Source: Thermosediminibacter litoriperuensis
Lineage (GTDB): Bacteria > Bacillota > Thermosediminibacteria > Thermosediminibacterales > Thermosediminibacteraceae
Assembly: GCF_008124715.1 (NCBI RefSeq)
Contig: NZ_VNHO01000005.1
Location: 1 to 64,000, forward strand
DNA: 64,000 bases
Direction of reading: 5' to 3'
Positions 23,684 to 32,838 of this stretch are shown in pieces. The notes below the pieces were generated by a model, which saw only the letters and a list, made by a program, of their open reading frames with translations, ran no database searches and had not been told where the DNA came from. A program made the position numbers and the translations under genes. How positions within the stretch are numbered: position 1 is the stretch's first letter; every line of letters begins with the position of its first letter.

Positions 23684-26129
23684 CAACTATATTTACGAGT
23701 TTTTGGGGCACCGTTACCACTTTAACTACGTTTTTCCCTTCTAGAAGCGGTAAAACTCTGTCATGCCTTAAAGCGGCCTCTTTCATTTCCTCTTCGCTTA
23801 TGCCGGCGGGCAACGTGATCTTCCCTCTCACCTTGCCGTTGACCTGTATGACCACTTCTACCACTTCTTCGGCCATAGCCTCTTCATCAGCCTCGGGCCA
23901 GGACATCAGGTGAATGCTTTGCTCGTGACCCAGCCGCTCCCAGAGCTCTTCGGCAATATGGGGCGCAAAGGGAGCCAGCATCACAAGCAGGTTTTCAAGA
24001 GCTTCTTTTATCACAGGCCCGGAAATCGATTCTTCTTTGCGGGAATTGAGGCCGTTTACCATCTCCATGATAGCGCTTATAGCGGTATTGAAGTTGAATC
24101 TCTCTTCGATGTCGTCGGTTACTTTTTTAATGGTCTTATGCACCAGGCGCCTTACTTCCCTGTCCAGCCTTTCGTCGGCGGTGGGGTCTTTTACCCTGGG
24201 CGCCAGCTCCTCCACAAGCCTCCACACCCTCTGGAGGAACCTGTAACATCCCTCGACTCCCTGGTCGCTCCACTCCAGGTCTTTTTCCGGCGGTGAGGCG
24301 AACAGGATGAAGAGCCTGGCCGTATCGGCGCCGTACTTTTCGACGATCTCTTCCGGACTGACTATGTTACCGAGGGATTTGGACATCTTGGCGCCTTCCT
24401 TCAGCACCATGCCCTGGGTCAGCAGGTTGGTAAAGGGCTCATCTACGTGAACAAGACCCGCATCCCTCATGACCTTGTTAAAGAACCGCGAGTACATCAG
24501 GTGAAGAATAGCGTGCTCCACGCCGCCTATATACTGGTCTACGGGCATCCAGTATTCCAGCTTTTCCCTGTCGAAGGGCTTATCGTCGTTTCTCGGATCG
24601 GTATACCTGTAGTAATACCAGGAGGAGCACATGAAGGTATCCATGGTGTCGGTCTCGCGCCGTGCGGGCCCGCCGCATATCGGGCAGGTGGTGTTCAAAA
24701 ATTCCTCGCAATCAAGCAGCGGAGAAGTGCCCTTCGGATTGAATTCCACGTCGTCGGGCAGCATAACCGGCAGCTGGTCTTCAGGCACCGGCACAATGCC
24801 GCATTTTTGGCAGTAAACTATCGGAATTGGGGCGCCCCAGTAGCGCTGTCTCGATATGAGCCAGTCCCTGAGCTTATAATTTACCTTGATTTTCCCTATT
24901 CCCTTTTCTTCCATATACCTGCCTATGGCCTTAATGGCATCCATGCTGTTCATACCGTCAAACATACCGGAGTTTACGAGGATGCCCTCTTCCACGTAAG
25001 CCTGAGTTATATGTTCGGGACAAAGCGACTCTCCCGGCGGGTTTATTACCACCTTCAACGGCAGCCCGTACTTTCTTGCAAACTCAAAATCCCTCTGATC
25101 ATGGGCCGGAACTCCCATCACGGCGCCGGTGCCGTAATCCAGGAGCACGTAATTTGCAATCCATATGGGAATCCTCTCGTTGTTCACGGGGTTTACGGCA
25201 TAGGCCCCGATAAAGACGCCTTCTTTTTCCGTTTCCGTTGAAGTGCGCGTTATTTCGTTCAGTTTCTCCATTTTTTTCTGAAATTCCCTGACTTCATTCT
25301 CGTAAGGCGTGCCGGAAGCGAGTTCGTTGACCATGGGGTGTTCCGGTGCCAGAACCAAATAGGTTACCCCGTAAATCGTATCCGGCCTCGTAGTAAACAC
25401 CGGAATTTTCTCTCCGGTTTTTTCCGCAGTAAAATAGACTTCTACCCCTTCGCTGCGCCCTATCCAGTTTTCCTGCATCACCTTTACCTTCTCGGGCCAG
25501 CCCGGCAGCTTTTTTAGATCCTCCAGGAGCTGGTCGGCGTATTCGGTTATTTTAAAAAACCACTGCTCCAGGTTTTTCTTGCCTATTTCGGCCCCGCAGC
25601 GCTCGCAGCGTCCATCGACCACCTGCTCGTTGGCCAGCACCGTGGCGCAGGACGGGCACCAGTTGACGAAGGATTTTTTGCGGTACGCCAGCCCTCTCTC
25701 GTACAGCTTTAAGAAAAACCACTGGGTCCACCTGTAATAACCGGGATGACATGTGGCGATTTCCCTGTCCCAGTCGTAACTTATACCAAGCTGTTTGAGC
25801 TGGTTCCTCATGTTGGTGATATTGTCCCATGTCCACTTGGCCGGGTGAATACCGTGCTTTATGGCCGCGTTTTCCGCAGGAAGGCCGAAAGCGTCCCAGC
25901 CCATTGGATGAAGCACGTTGTACCCCTTCATCCTCTTGAAACGGGCCACCACGTCGCCTATGGAATAATTCCTAACGTGGCCCATGTGTAGTTTCCCTGA
26001 AGGATATGGGAACATCTCAAGGCAGTAGTACTTAGGCTTTTTGTCGTCTTCATCGACCTTATAAAGCTTCTGTTCTTCCCACCTTTTCTGCCATTTGGGT
26101 TCTATCGTCTTGAAATCGTAATGAGTCAC
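23676..26129 (-). CDS. leuS: Leucyl-tRNA synthetase
   Basis: 817 residues, the usual bacterial length. Class I motifs are [19 protein letters not shown] (HIGH, about 40-58) and KMSKSLGN (KMSKS, about 575). A zinc-binding segment ([21 protein letters not shown]) and the CP1 editing domain ([19 protein letters not shown]) are present, with the C-terminal anticodon and tail domains. The GTG at 26127-26129 is seven nt from GGAGG and is preferred to a TTG only two nt away. Regulated by a leucyl T-box leader. Confidence 0.97.
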   Translation of the reverse strand: MTHYDFKTIEPKWQKRWEEQKLYKVDEDDKKPKYYCLEMFPYPSGKLHMGHVRNYSIGDVVARFKRMKGYNVLHPMGWDAFGLPAENAAIKHGIHPAKWTWDNITNMRNQLKQLGISYDWDREIATCHPGYYRWTQWFFLKLYERGLAYRKKSFVNWCPSCATVLANEQVVDGRCERCGAEIGKKNLEQWFFKITEYADQLLEDLKKLPGWPEKVKVMQENWIGRSEGVEVYFTAEKTGEKIPVFTTRPDTIYGVTYLVLAPEHPMVNELASGTPYENEVREFQKKMEKLNEITRTSTETEKEGVFIGAYAVNPVNNERIPIWIANYVLLDYGTGAVMGVPAHDQRDFEFARKYGLPLKVVINPPGESLCPEHITQAYVEEGILVNSGMFDGMNSMDAIKAIGRYMEEKGIGKIKVNYKLRDWLISRQRYWGAPIPIVYCQKCGIVPVPEDQLPVMLPDDVEFNPKGTSPLLDCEEFLNTTCPICGGPARRETDTMDTFMCSSWYYYRYTDPRNDDKPFDREKLEYWMPVDQYIGGVEHAILHLMYSRFFNKVMRDAGLVHVDEPFTNLLTQGMVLKEGAKMSKSLGNIVSPEEIVEKYGADTARLFILFASPPEKDLEWSDQGVEGCYRFLQRVWRLVEELAPRVKDPTADERLDREVRRLVHKTIKKVTDDIEERFNFNTAISAIMEMVNGLNSRKEESISGPVIKEALENLLVMLAPFAPHIAEELWERLGHEQSIHLMSWPEADEEAMAEEVVEVVIQVNGKVRGKITLPAGISEEEMKEAALRHDRVLPLLEGKNVVKVVTVPQKLVNIVVK

Positions 26130-26149
26130 GCCCAATGCCTCCTTTCAAC

Positions 26150-26365
26150 TAGATTAGAAAAATTAAAGGCCTCTCGTCGGTTTAGGGACGAGAAGCCTCT
26201 TTCTCGCGGTACCACCCTAATTGGCAGAATGCCCGCTTTTCGCATTTTAACGCCTGCCGGCAAGGTTACCAAGGCGAGTTCGAGGTTTCGTCCTCCGGAT
26301 TCCCACCAAACCTCCGGTCTCTGAAAGGACTGACACCCCTACTACTCCTTGACGCCCTCTATGAA
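26150..26365 (-). promoter_or_regulatory. T-box riboswitch (leucine-type) upstream of leuS
   Basis: The minus strand carries AGGGTGGTACCGCG (around 26203-26217), the invariant T-box sequence that pairs with the tRNA acceptor end. Downstream is a terminator hairpin (GAGGCTTCTCGTCC / CGACGAGAGGCC then TTTAATTTTTC). Upstream is a stem I with GGTGGGAATCC and a specifier-loop segment GAACTCGCC, in which CUC (Leu) fits the downstream gene. Uncharged tRNA-Leu would favour antitermination. Confidence 0.93.
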
Positions 26366-26366
26366 T

Positions 26367-26744
26367 TTACTGTTTATTATACGCAAAATCCATATCACTG
26401 TCAATATCCACCTTTACGGCGTCGGCCCAGAGCCTTTCAAGGTCGTAATACTCTCTTCCCGCTTCATCGAAAATGTGCACGATCACATCGGCGAAGTCGA
26501 GCAAAACCCACCTGGCTTCCTCGTAACCTTCTTTGCCTATTATTTTGCATCCGTTTTCAGAGAGCTTTTCTTCCACTTCATCGGCCAGAGCCCTGACGTG
26601 AATTGAAGATCTTCCCGTGGCTATTACAAAGTAATCGGCAAAAATAGAAATCGAACTAATATCGAGCACCACCAAGTCTTCAGCCTTTTTATCGGAAAGA
26701 ATTTTTGCTGCAATTAAAGCCACATTCCTGGGGTTTTTTATCAT
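26367..26744 (-). CDS. rsfS: Ribosome silencing factor RsfS (YbeB/Iojap family)
   Basis: About 125 residues. Family pattern: VLDISSISIFADYFVIATGR near residues 28-47, HVRALADEVEEKL, and WVLLDFADVIVHIFDEAGRE, YYDLERLWADA near the end. It binds L14 on the large subunit and blocks subunit joining under starvation. The ATG at 26742-26744 is seven nt after GGAGGGG; an earlier ATG at 26757-26759 overlaps the stop of the LCP gene but has no site of its own. Confidence 0.93.
   Translation of the reverse strand: MIKNPRNVALIAAKILSDKKAEDLVVLDISSISIFADYFVIATGRSSIHVRALADEVEEKLSENGCKIIGKEGYEEARWVLLDFADVIVHIFDEAGREYYDLERLWADAVKVDIDSDMDFAYNKQ
26376..26404 (-). promoter_or_regulatory. Consensus sigma-A promoter of the leuS T-box, inside the 3' end of rsfS
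   Basis: TTGACA (26399-26404), 17-nt spacer and TATAAT (26376-26381): both hexamers are perfect. It overlaps the last codons of rsfS, which makes the coding constraint of that C terminus interesting. Confidence 0.88.
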
Positions 26745-26758
26745 CCATTTCCCCTCCA

Positions 26759-27937
26759 TTAATCACCTTGGGCATCCTTACCCACAATTATTGTGGTGAG
26801 ATTTTCTTCCGGGGATTCCTCCTCCTTCATCCGGGCGTTGGCGAAAACTTTTGCGATTTTTTCTGCATCCTCGCGCTTTTCCCTGGGGTATATAATTGTA
26901 GTGGTATCGTAATCGAAGCTGTCAGCGTTGGCCACCCTGACTACGGTAAATCCCATTTCTTCCAGCTTTTGCGCCACTTTTCGGGCGATGCCCGCATAAC
27001 CGCTGCCGTTCAACACCGCCACCTTTACATTCGCGTTTTCGCCGTGAAACACCTCTTTTACGACTTTGGCCATCTCGGATTTATAGGGTATGAAATAGCT
27101 GACGCCGCCTATATATTGGCCCTCACCCGGAAGGATGTACATCTTAACGTTGTCATACTGTATCTGCCGGGCTATATTGGCCAGTTTCATCATCTGGATA
27201 GGTTCTATATCGGTACTGACGCTTTCCTGGACTGCCTGCACTATCTGCGGGAGTCTCAGCAGCGTGGAAGGCTTCAGGAGGGTCTTAAGAGCCGCCTCCA
27301 TAAACTTTTGCTGGGCCTTCACCCTACCCAGATCACCTTCAGGATACTGGCGAAATCTAACAAACTGCTCGGCCTTTTCGCCGTCCAGCACCTGAAGGCC
27401 CGGCTGCAGGTCTATATGAAGCCCGCCGGCGTTGTCGTGGTATTCCCTCCTCTTTTCTATGTTTATCTCGATGCCGCCCATGGCGTCGACTATCTTGCGA
27501 AATCCACTGTAATTAACGGTTACATAATGGTGTATTGGAACACCGAGAAAATTCTTTACGGTCTTGACGGCAAGCTCCGGCCCTCCGTAAGCCGTGGCGG
27601 CGTTTATTTTCTGATAACCAACTCCCGGAATCCTGACCCTGGTGTCTCTGGGAATCGAAAGCACGTTAACCTTTTTCTCCTTGGGGTCTACGCTGAAGAC
27701 CATCATCGTGTCAGACCTGTGGCGGTTGTGCTCTTCATCGGCACCTATAGTGCCGGCATCCAGTCCCAGCACCAAAATGTTCAGCCGCCCTTCCAGATAC
27801 TCGTCAGTTCCGGAACTATCTCGCGGTGAAATGTCGCTGCCGTTATTCAGGCTGCGCAGGGTAAAATAAAAACCGCTTCCAAAAGCCAAGACCACGAAAA
27901 GTATGGCAAAAACCGCATATTTAATTACTCTTCTCAT
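26759..27937 (-). CDS. LytR-CpsA-Psr (LCP) family cell-wall polymer ligase with LytR_C domain
   Basis: 392 residues. One N-terminal membrane segment (VIKYAVFAILFVVLAFGSGF). The LCP catalytic domain has LNILVLGLDAG, RSDTMMVFSVDPKEKKVN, VLSIPRDTRVRIPGVG and YGGPELAVKTV, including the Arg and Asp residues that hold the polyprenyl pyrophosphate. A C-terminal LytR_C domain follows (VKVAVLNGSGYAGIARKVAQ, about 290-370). It attaches anionic polymers to peptidoglycan outside the membrane. It overlaps yqeK by 17 nt, in the Firmicutes nadD-yqeK-LCP-rsfS order. Confidence 0.93.
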   Translation of the reverse strand: MRRVIKYAVFAILFVVLAFGSGFYFTLRSLNNGSDISPRDSSGTDEYLEGRLNILVLGLDAGTIGADEEHNRHRSDTMMVFSVDPKEKKVNVLSIPRDTRVRIPGVGYQKINAATAYGGPELAVKTVKNFLGVPIHHYVTVNYSGFRKIVDAMGGIEINIEKRREYHDNAGGLHIDLQPGLQVLDGEKAEQFVRFRQYPEGDLGRVKAQQKFMEAALKTLLKPSTLLRLPQIVQAVQESVSTDIEPIQMMKLANIARQIQYDNVKMYILPGEGQYIGGVSYFIPYKSEMAKVVKEVFHGENANVKVAVLNGSGYAGIARKVAQKLEEMGFTVVRVANADSFDYDTTTIIYPREKREDAEKIAKVFANARMKEEESPEENLTTIIVGKDAQGD

Positions 27938-28520
27938 CGACCTCTCCCCTTTTCCCCCTCTGCAGGAGAAGATGATTTCTCGCGTCGACCGTCCTCGGAT
28001 GCAGTAACCCTCTTTTACCCAGCACGTACCTGATGGTCGAATCGAAGGCCATGATCACAGCCTCGTCCAGATCCTCAAAGGACGCCTTGCGCAGTTTTTC
28101 AACACCGGGAAAATCCCTGCCCGGCTCTATATAATCCGCCAGGAAAATTACCTTGTCCAGCGCGCTCATCTTTATGTCTCCCGTGGTGTGAATGCTTACG
28201 GCCTTCAGTATCTCCGGGTCCTCCACGCTGTATTTTTTTCTCGCCAGCGCCGCCCCCAGCGGGCCGTGAATCAGTGCTGTCTCTACCCTGGAAATTTCAT
28301 CTAAAAGTATACCAAACTCCAGGGCTAAATTCAACTGCCGGGCTACCGGGATGTCCTTGGCGCAGTCATGGATCAGGCCGGCAAGCTCGGCTTTTTGCTC
28401 ATCTACCCCGTACCTTCTCGCGAGGGCGACCGCCGTCTCCATCACCCCCAGAGAATGAAGAAACCTCTTGTGCGTCATGTTTTTCTTCAAATCTTCCAGT
28501 ATTAATCTTTTAGAAATCAC
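27921..28520 (-). CDS. yqeK: YqeK-type HD phosphohydrolase (diadenosine tetraphosphatase)
   Basis: 199 residues. HD-domain signature: KRFLHSLGVMETAVALARRY (His at about 21), AGLIHDCAKD (HD pair), IHGPLGAALARKKY and ISIHTTGD-like VSIHTTGDIKMSALDKVIFL, then DYIEPGRDFPGVEKLR. This matches the YqeK family, which symmetrically hydrolyses Ap4A in characterised members. Start is GTG. It sits between nadD and the LCP gene. Confidence 0.92.
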   Translation of the reverse strand: MISKRLILEDLKKNMTHKRFLHSLGVMETAVALARRYGVDEQKAELAGLIHDCAKDIPVARQLNLALEFGILLDEISRVETALIHGPLGAALARKKYSVEDPEILKAVSIHTTGDIKMSALDKVIFLADYIEPGRDFPGVEKLRKASFEDLDEAVIMAFDSTIRYVLGKRGLLHPRTVDARNHLLLQRGKRGEVDEKSN

Positions 28521-28526
28521 GCGGGA

Positions 28527-29141
28527 TCACCTGTAAAGGCCGTTTTTTATAATATACGCTTCCACGCTCTCGGGAATGAGGTATTTAATTGAAAGCCCTT
28601 CCCTGATGCGCCTTCTTATTTCCGTCGACGATATGGCCATTGCCGTCACTTCGAGAAGATAAACATCCTTGCCGTAAAGCTCCTTTATTTCCGCCAGTTT
28701 CTTTTTAAGCCGGTCTACCGGATACCCGGGCCTTGTGGCAGCGATAAAGTTACAGTAGCTGAGCACATCCTTTACATCCTTCCACGTCAGGATGTCCAGC
28801 ACCGCGTCCGCACCCGAAATAAAAAATAAGGAAGTGTCCCGGCCGTAAATGTCGGCAAACTGGCGCAGTGTGTCCACCGTATAGGTGTAGCCCGATCTTT
28901 CTATTTCAATCCTCGAAACTTCAAAATGCGGGTTGCTGTTTGTTGCAAGGGCGGTCATCAGATACCTGTGCTCGACGTCGCTAACTTTATAGTCCTTTTT
29001 ATGGGGAGGATTTCCCGCGGGGACGAAGACCACCCTGTCCAATTTAAAGTTAATCCTGGCCTCCTCCGCTGTTATCAGGTGGCCGAAATGAATAGGATCG
29101 AAAGTTCCCCCCATTATCCCCACCCTGTTCAGCTTCTCCAA
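28527..29141 (-). CDS. nadD: Nicotinate-nucleotide adenylyltransferase
   Basis: 204 residues. Nucleotidyltransferase motif [20 protein letters not shown] (residues about 8-27) and the downstream [20 protein letters not shown] (ISSTxIR). TTG 29139-29141 lies just after GGAGGGGAG and gives the family-typical [12 protein letters not shown] start; longer in-frame versions lack a site. It makes deamido-NAD from nicotinate mononucleotide and ATP. Confidence 0.95.
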   Translation of the reverse strand: MEKLNRVGIMGGTFDPIHFGHLITAEEARINFKLDRVVFVPAGNPPHKKDYKVSDVEHRYLMTALATNSNPHFEVSRIEIERSGYTYTVDTLRQFADIYGRDTSLFFISGADAVLDILTWKDVKDVLSYCNFIAATRPGYPVDRLKKKLAEIKELYGKDVYLLEVTAMAISSTEIRRRIREGLSIKYLIPESVEAYIIKNGLYR

Positions 29142-29201
29142 TATTTCTCCCCTCCACCCTTTAATGGTTTGATTATACCATTTGACGGTGTTGTTTTTCA
29201 A

Positions 29202-30470
29202 TTATTCGGTATAGTAAAACTCCGCATCGCCGATCCTTACCGTATCCCCTTCTTTGATTCCCTTTTCTTTGAGAAGTTCGTCGACGCCGAGACGCTTGAA
29301 AGCCCGCTGCAGCCTATTCACCGCCGATTCATTATCTAGGTCGGTCATCGCCACCAGGCGCTCCACGACCTTCCCCTTTACCTGGAAAACTTCACCGACC
29401 CGCTCAACCCTGATTTCATCCTCATCCTTAACGGTATATTTTTTCACCCCGACTGTTTCGGGCAAGGCGTCCCCTATTCTGTCCAGATACTGGATTATCC
29501 TGTATATCAAATCCTTCACGCCCTCCCCTGTGGCCCCCGATATAGGGACCACTTCATAGCCCTGAGATTCCAGGTGGGATTTGATCCTATCCAGGTTTTC
29601 CCTGGCCTGTGGAAGGTCCATCTTATTGGCCGCCACAATCTGGGGTTTTTGAGCGAGCTTCCCGCTGAAGGCCTCCAGCTCCTTGTTTATAGTATAAAAT
29701 CCCTCTACCGGATCGTTCTCCAGGCCTGCCGCATCTATTATGTGAACAAGCACCTTGGTTCTCTCCACATGCCTTAGAAATTCATGCCCCAGCCCCAATC
29801 CTTCGTGGGCCCCCTCTATAAGACCGGGTATATCGGCCACCACGAAGCTCCTGCCTGTAGGACCCGTATCCACGACCCCAAGGTTAGGCGTGATGGTGGT
29901 AAAGGGGTAGTCGGCTATTTTGGGCCTCGCCGCCGTCATCCGGGAAAGAAGGGTGGACTTACCCACGTTCGGAAAACCTATGAGGCCCACATCAGCCAGT
30001 AGCTTTAGTTCCAGCAGTATCCAGCGTTCCTCTCCCGGTTCTCCCTTCTCGGCAAAATCGGGAGCCTGGTTTACCGCCGAAGCGAAGCGCGCATTCCCCC
30101 TGCCTCCCCTTCCTCCCCTGGCCGCAATGAAGGTCTGTCCGGGTTCAACCAGGTCTGCCAGTATTTCCCCGGTTCCAGCATCCTTTACCACTGTTCCGGG
30201 AGGCACTTTTATAACCAGGTCCTCGCCGCTCTTACCTATTTTATTGGAGCCCTGGCCATTCTGCCCGCGTTGGGCTTTGTAGTGCACCCTGTATTTGAAA
30301 TCCTGCAGGGTGGAAAGATTGGGGTCGACCATGAGCACCACATCTCCGCCCTTGCCGCCGTCACCCCCGCTCGGACCACCCCGGGGCACGTATTTTTCTC
30401 TTCTAAAGGCAACAACGCCGTTGCCTCCGTCGCCTGCTTTAACGTATATTTTAGCCCTGTCCACAAACAT
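29202..30470 (-). CDS. obg: GTPase Obg (CgtA)
   Basis: 422 residues. Glycine-rich Obg fold (residues 1-158; KAGDGGNGVVAFRREKYVP), GTPase domain with GFPNVGKSTLLSRMT, DIPGLIEGAHEGLGLGHEFL and NKMDLP, and a C-terminal OCT domain (about 340-422). It acts in large-subunit assembly and in stress and sporulation signalling in Firmicutes. It is downstream of the Spo0B-like gene, as in Bacillus. Confidence 0.97.
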   Translation of the reverse strand: MFVDRAKIYVKAGDGGNGVVAFRREKYVPRGGPSGGDGGKGGDVVLMVDPNLSTLQDFKYRVHYKAQRGQNGQGSNKIGKSGEDLVIKVPPGTVVKDAGTGEILADLVEPGQTFIAARGGRGGRGNARFASAVNQAPDFAEKGEPGEERWILLELKLLADVGLIGFPNVGKSTLLSRMTAARPKIADYPFTTITPNLGVVDTGPTGRSFVVADIPGLIEGAHEGLGLGHEFLRHVERTKVLVHIIDAAGLENDPVEGFYTINKELEAFSGKLAQKPQIVAANKMDLPQARENLDRIKSHLESQGYEVVPISGATGEGVKDLIYRIIQYLDRIGDALPETVGVKKYTVKDEDEIRVERVGEVFQVKGKVVERLVAMTDLDNESAVNRLQRAFKRLGVDELLKEKGIKEGDTVRIGDAEFYYTE

Positions 30471-30531
30471 ACTCCATCACCTTTTTTTTAAGGATTCCCT
30501 TTTAAGTTAAATTATATCAATTTCATGCGGT

Positions 30532-31185
30532 TTAAATAATGATAGTCCTGCCTTCAAGGGCATTTGAAGATATTTTCACCTTATCCGGCTCCGTATAGCT
30601 TATATTCAAATCCCGCTCTCCGGGAACGCTCTTCAGTTCCGCCATAAGGGCCCGAACCTGTTCTCTCAATGATTTGATGGTACTTTGACTTATTTTTTCC
30701 GGGTTAAAATCGTCGGGTATATCGAGGAATATACTGATTCCCTCCTGTCTTGCGGAGAGGATGATGTCAGAAACCTCACTTATAATCCGCGGATTTTCCA
30801 GCCTGCATATGGTGGAAAACACCTCATTTTCCCTTTTTATAGTATTTATGTACTCCAGCGCTTTTTCAGATTTACCCAGCTGAATCATGGTGTAGATAAT
30901 CTGCAGGTGGTTGTTGAAGTCGTGCCGCTGAAGTCTCCAGCAGAGGAAGATGCTGTCCCAGTCCTCTTTCGCCACGATTTCAGACGAACCGCGTACAAGG
31001 AAAACAGCCCCTAAAAAAAGCGCCACGCAAAGGACCGCTGATAAAATGCCTATCCCCGCGTTATATCCTTCTCTAATCAGAATCCCCGATAGAAAAAGGC
31101 ACACAGCCAGCTGGCCGCCGGCGGTCAAACATATCAACCAGCGCCCTCTCAATGCCATCATACCTTTCCCTATATTTGACACCAT
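30532..31185 (-). CDS. Spo0B-like phosphotransferase / sensor domain with membrane segments
   Basis: About 217 residues. Two N-terminal hydrophobic segments (WLICLTAGGQLAVCLFLSGI and AVLCVALFLGAVFLV) precede a Spo0B-type alpha-helical domain with the phospho-acceptor pattern QRHDFNNHLQIIYTMIQLGK (His at about residue 87). The C-terminal third is poorly conserved and has no clear ATP-binding N or G boxes, as in Spo0B. Bacillus Spo0B is soluble and shorter. Position between rpmA and obg matches spo0B exactly. It is probably a phosphorelay phosphotransferase, here membrane-anchored. ATG 31183-31185 has GGTGGAG upstream; a longer start at 31218 is possible. Confidence 0.78.
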   Translation of the reverse strand: MVSNIGKGMMALRGRWLICLTAGGQLAVCLFLSGILIREGYNAGIGILSAVLCVALFLGAVFLVRGSSEIVAKEDWDSIFLCWRLQRHDFNNHLQIIYTMIQLGKSEKALEYINTIKRENEVFSTICRLENPRIISEVSDIILSARQEGISIFLDIPDDFNPEKISQSTIKSLREQVRALMAELKSVPGERDLNISYTEPDKVKISSNALEGRTIII

Positions 31186-31222
31186 TAATATTCTCCACCA
31201 GCGCCTGATTTCCTTCATCAGT

Positions 31223-31250
31223 AAAAAAGCTCCTCGCTTATCCGAGGAGC
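31223..31250 (-). terminator. Hairpin terminator after rpmA
   Basis: GCTCCTCGGATAAGCGAGGAGC then TTTTTTAC on the minus strand. It overlaps the end of rpmA and precedes the Spo0B-like gene, so it would separate or attenuate the ribosomal and sporulation/obg parts of the operon. Confidence 0.8.
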
Positions 31251-31522
31251 TGCATTTCGGGGTAAACGCTTACTAATTTTTTATCCTTACCCTTCTGCTC
31301 GAACTTTACAAAACCGTCGATCTTGGCAAAAAGGGTATGATCCACTCCCATTCCTACGTTCTTTCCCGGGTAGATCCTGGTGCCCCTCTGGCGCACGAGG
31401 ATGCTTCCGGCGCTTACAAACTGACCGTCAAACCTCTTGACTCCGAGACGCTTCGATTCGCTGTCCCTGCCGTTCCTGGTGCTGCCTACTCCTTTTTTGT
31501 GGGCAAAAAGCTGAAGATTCAC
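31238..31522 (-). CDS. rpmA: 50S ribosomal protein L27
   Basis: 94 residues from GTG 31520-31522 (eight nt after GGAGG), giving the N terminus [20 protein letters not shown]. The NLQLFA extension before HKKG is the Firmicutes motif that is removed by Prp to expose the functional N terminus near the peptidyl transferase centre. The rest ([19 protein letters not shown]) is typical. prp lies immediately upstream. Confidence 0.97.
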   Translation of the reverse strand: MNLQLFAHKKGVGSTRNGRDSESKRLGVKRFDGQFVSAGSILVRQRGTRIYPGKNVGMGVDHTLFAKIDGFVKFEQKGKDKKLVSVYPEMQLLG

Positions 31523-31523
31523 C

Positions 31524-31862
31524 TCAAACACCTCCTCTTTTCGTTTCGACTTTTATATGCGACGGGTAAGTCCTCGCGATATCTTTCAGACCTAAAACTA
31601 TGGTATCAATTATGATACCGGCCTTGGATAGTTTTTCTTCGCTATCATCTTGGGGAACTGTTAAATGAAAATACCCTTCCCTCTTTACCAGTGAAGCATT
31701 TACCCCGGCAACTTCTTCAATGCCGATAACCGCGGTCTCGGCCAAGGCCGAAACCGCCGCGCATACTATATCCTTGCCGTATTCGGCATATCCCGCATGT
31801 CCTCTGATCAAAAGTTCCCGTATTTTTCCGCGGGCATCCAGGACAACGGTAACCTTTATCAT
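31524..31862 (-). CDS. prp: Ribosomal-processing cysteine protease Prp
   Basis: 112 residues. The catalytic segment is [20 protein letters not shown] with His near residue 21 and Cys near 34, separated by 12 residues as in Staphylococcus Prp. It cleaves the N-terminal extension of L27. It overlaps rplU by four nt (ATGA) and precedes rpmA by one nt, the standard rplU-prp-rpmA order. Confidence 0.95.
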   Translation of the reverse strand: MIKVTVVLDARGKIRELLIRGHAGYAEYGKDIVCAAVSALAETAVIGIEEVAGVNASLVKREGYFHLTVPQDDSEEKLSKAGIIIDTIVLGLKDIARTYPSHIKVETKRGGV

Positions 31863-32173
31863 GACAGCGCGATATTTTCAATTCTTATCTCAGTATAGGG
31901 CTGGCGGTGTCCCCTCTTCCTGCGGTAGTTCTTCTTGGGCTTGTACTTAAAAACGATGATTTTCTTGCCCTTGCCGTGCTTCAGTACCGTTGCGGTAACC
32001 TTCGCATTTTCCAGCACCGGCTGTCCAACCAGCAACTTGTCGCCATTGGATACGGCCAGCACCCGATCGAGCTCGATCGTCTCACCTTCGGCAGCGTTCA
32101 ATTTCTCGACGCGAATCACATCGCCTTGAGAAACCCTATACTGTTTTCCGCCGGTCTCTATCACAGCATACAT
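31859..32173 (-). CDS. rplU: 50S ribosomal protein L21
   Basis: 104 residues: [20 protein letters not shown] at the start and [19 protein letters not shown] near the end are L21 hallmarks. ATG 32171-32173 lies nine nt after GGAGG; an ATG directly beside the site at 32180-32182 is too close. First gene of the operon. Confidence 0.97.
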   Translation of the reverse strand: MYAVIETGGKQYRVSQGDVIRVEKLNAAEGETIELDRVLAVSNGDKLLVGQPVLENAKVTATVLKHGKGKKIIVFKYKPKKNYRRKRGHRQPYTEIRIENIALS

Positions 32174-32256
32174 CTCTATCATCCTCCTTACGTCTCGCCG
32201 GAATCCAGGTAATAATTTTTAAACCCGTCCCGTGCGGTGGCCGGCGCAAAACCACG
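32174..32256 (-). promoter_or_regulatory. Leader of rplU, candidate L21 autoregulatory element
   Basis: About 80 nt of GC-rich leader between the promoter and rplU, with possible pairing of CGTGGTTTTGCGCCGGCC and neighbouring CGCACGGGACGGG. L21 leaders of this kind are known in Firmicutes. I cannot confirm the fold by eye. Confidence 0.45.
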
Positions 32257-32262
32257 TAGTTT

Positions 32263-32292
32263 ATTTTAGCACAAACTCCGGGGCTCTGTCAA
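32263..32292 (-). promoter_or_regulatory. Sigma-A promoter of the rplU-prp-rpmA operon
   Basis: TTGACA (32287-32292), 18-nt spacer and TAAAAT (32263-32268) on the minus strand. The -10 overlaps the stop of the ATPase remnant just upstream. Confidence 0.8.
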
Positions 32293-32475
32293 CTTTCTTA
32301 AAGCCTCGGCAGCCGGTCCGGAAGAATATTCAACCGGCGGAACACCTTTTGATATGGCTTTTACGACTTCTTCGTCAAACGGGATCTTGCCTATGACCTC
32401 GATGCCTTTATCAATACAGTATTGTTCGATCTCCTCACTTTTCTCTTCTTCAAGGTCGAATTTGTTGGCCCACAT
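32266..32475 (-). pseudogene. C-terminal remnant of a ParA/MinD-superfamily ATPase
   Basis: The readable part encodes ANKFDLEEEKSEEIEQYC and continues VIGKIPFDEEVVKAISKG to PAAEALRKLTEPRSLC. This is the end of a MinD-like P-loop ATPase of the type linked to NifX/DUF134 genes. The P-loop, switch regions and any ferredoxin insertion are missing, and there is no start with a ribosome site. It is joined out of frame to the NifX-like fragment at about 32467-32473. Confidence 0.8.
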
Positions 32476-32683
32476 TCCCCGTTATAAGGGCGGAAATCCC
32501 ATTATCTATTATGAACTGGGCCACCTGGACGCCCGTGCCGTGGGCGCCGCTCATACACTCATTTTCCACTGCTTCAAATTCTTTTGTTTCGGGGTCAATA
32601 AAAATAAAATACTTGCAGCGCCCGAATCTCTCATCCAAAATGGAATCCAAATCACTACCCGTAGAAGTAACCGCAACTTTCAT
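32450..32683 (-). pseudogene. NifX/NafY-like (dinitrogenase cofactor-type) domain, C-terminally truncated
   Basis: From ATG 32681-32683 after GGGGATTGG it encodes MKVAVTSTGSDLDSILDERF, GRCKYFIFIDPETKEFEAVE and GVQVAQFIIDNGISALITGN, about 72 residues of a domain that normally has 105-120. After ITGNVG the sequence runs into the ATPase remnant and stops after QQIRP. The family binds iron-sulfur or Fe-Mo cofactor precursors, but members like this are common in organisms without nitrogenase and their role is unknown. Confidence 0.8.
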
Positions 32684-32838
32684 TTCCAATCCCCTTCTAG
32701 ATTTGTTTTTAGAAAAGAATTCGATATTCTCTTGATAATATGGTATAATATTTTCATATCATAATACTGATAACCTGTTTAACTTTAAAGGTCTGGCAGG
32801 GGAGGGCGGCTACCCGCCCCTGCCGGTAAGTCCATTTC

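Noticed and set aside
32450-32683. Nitrogen-fixation function from the NifX-like domain
   Set aside because: The domain family is common outside nitrogen fixers, the gene is truncated, and no nif structural genes are present.
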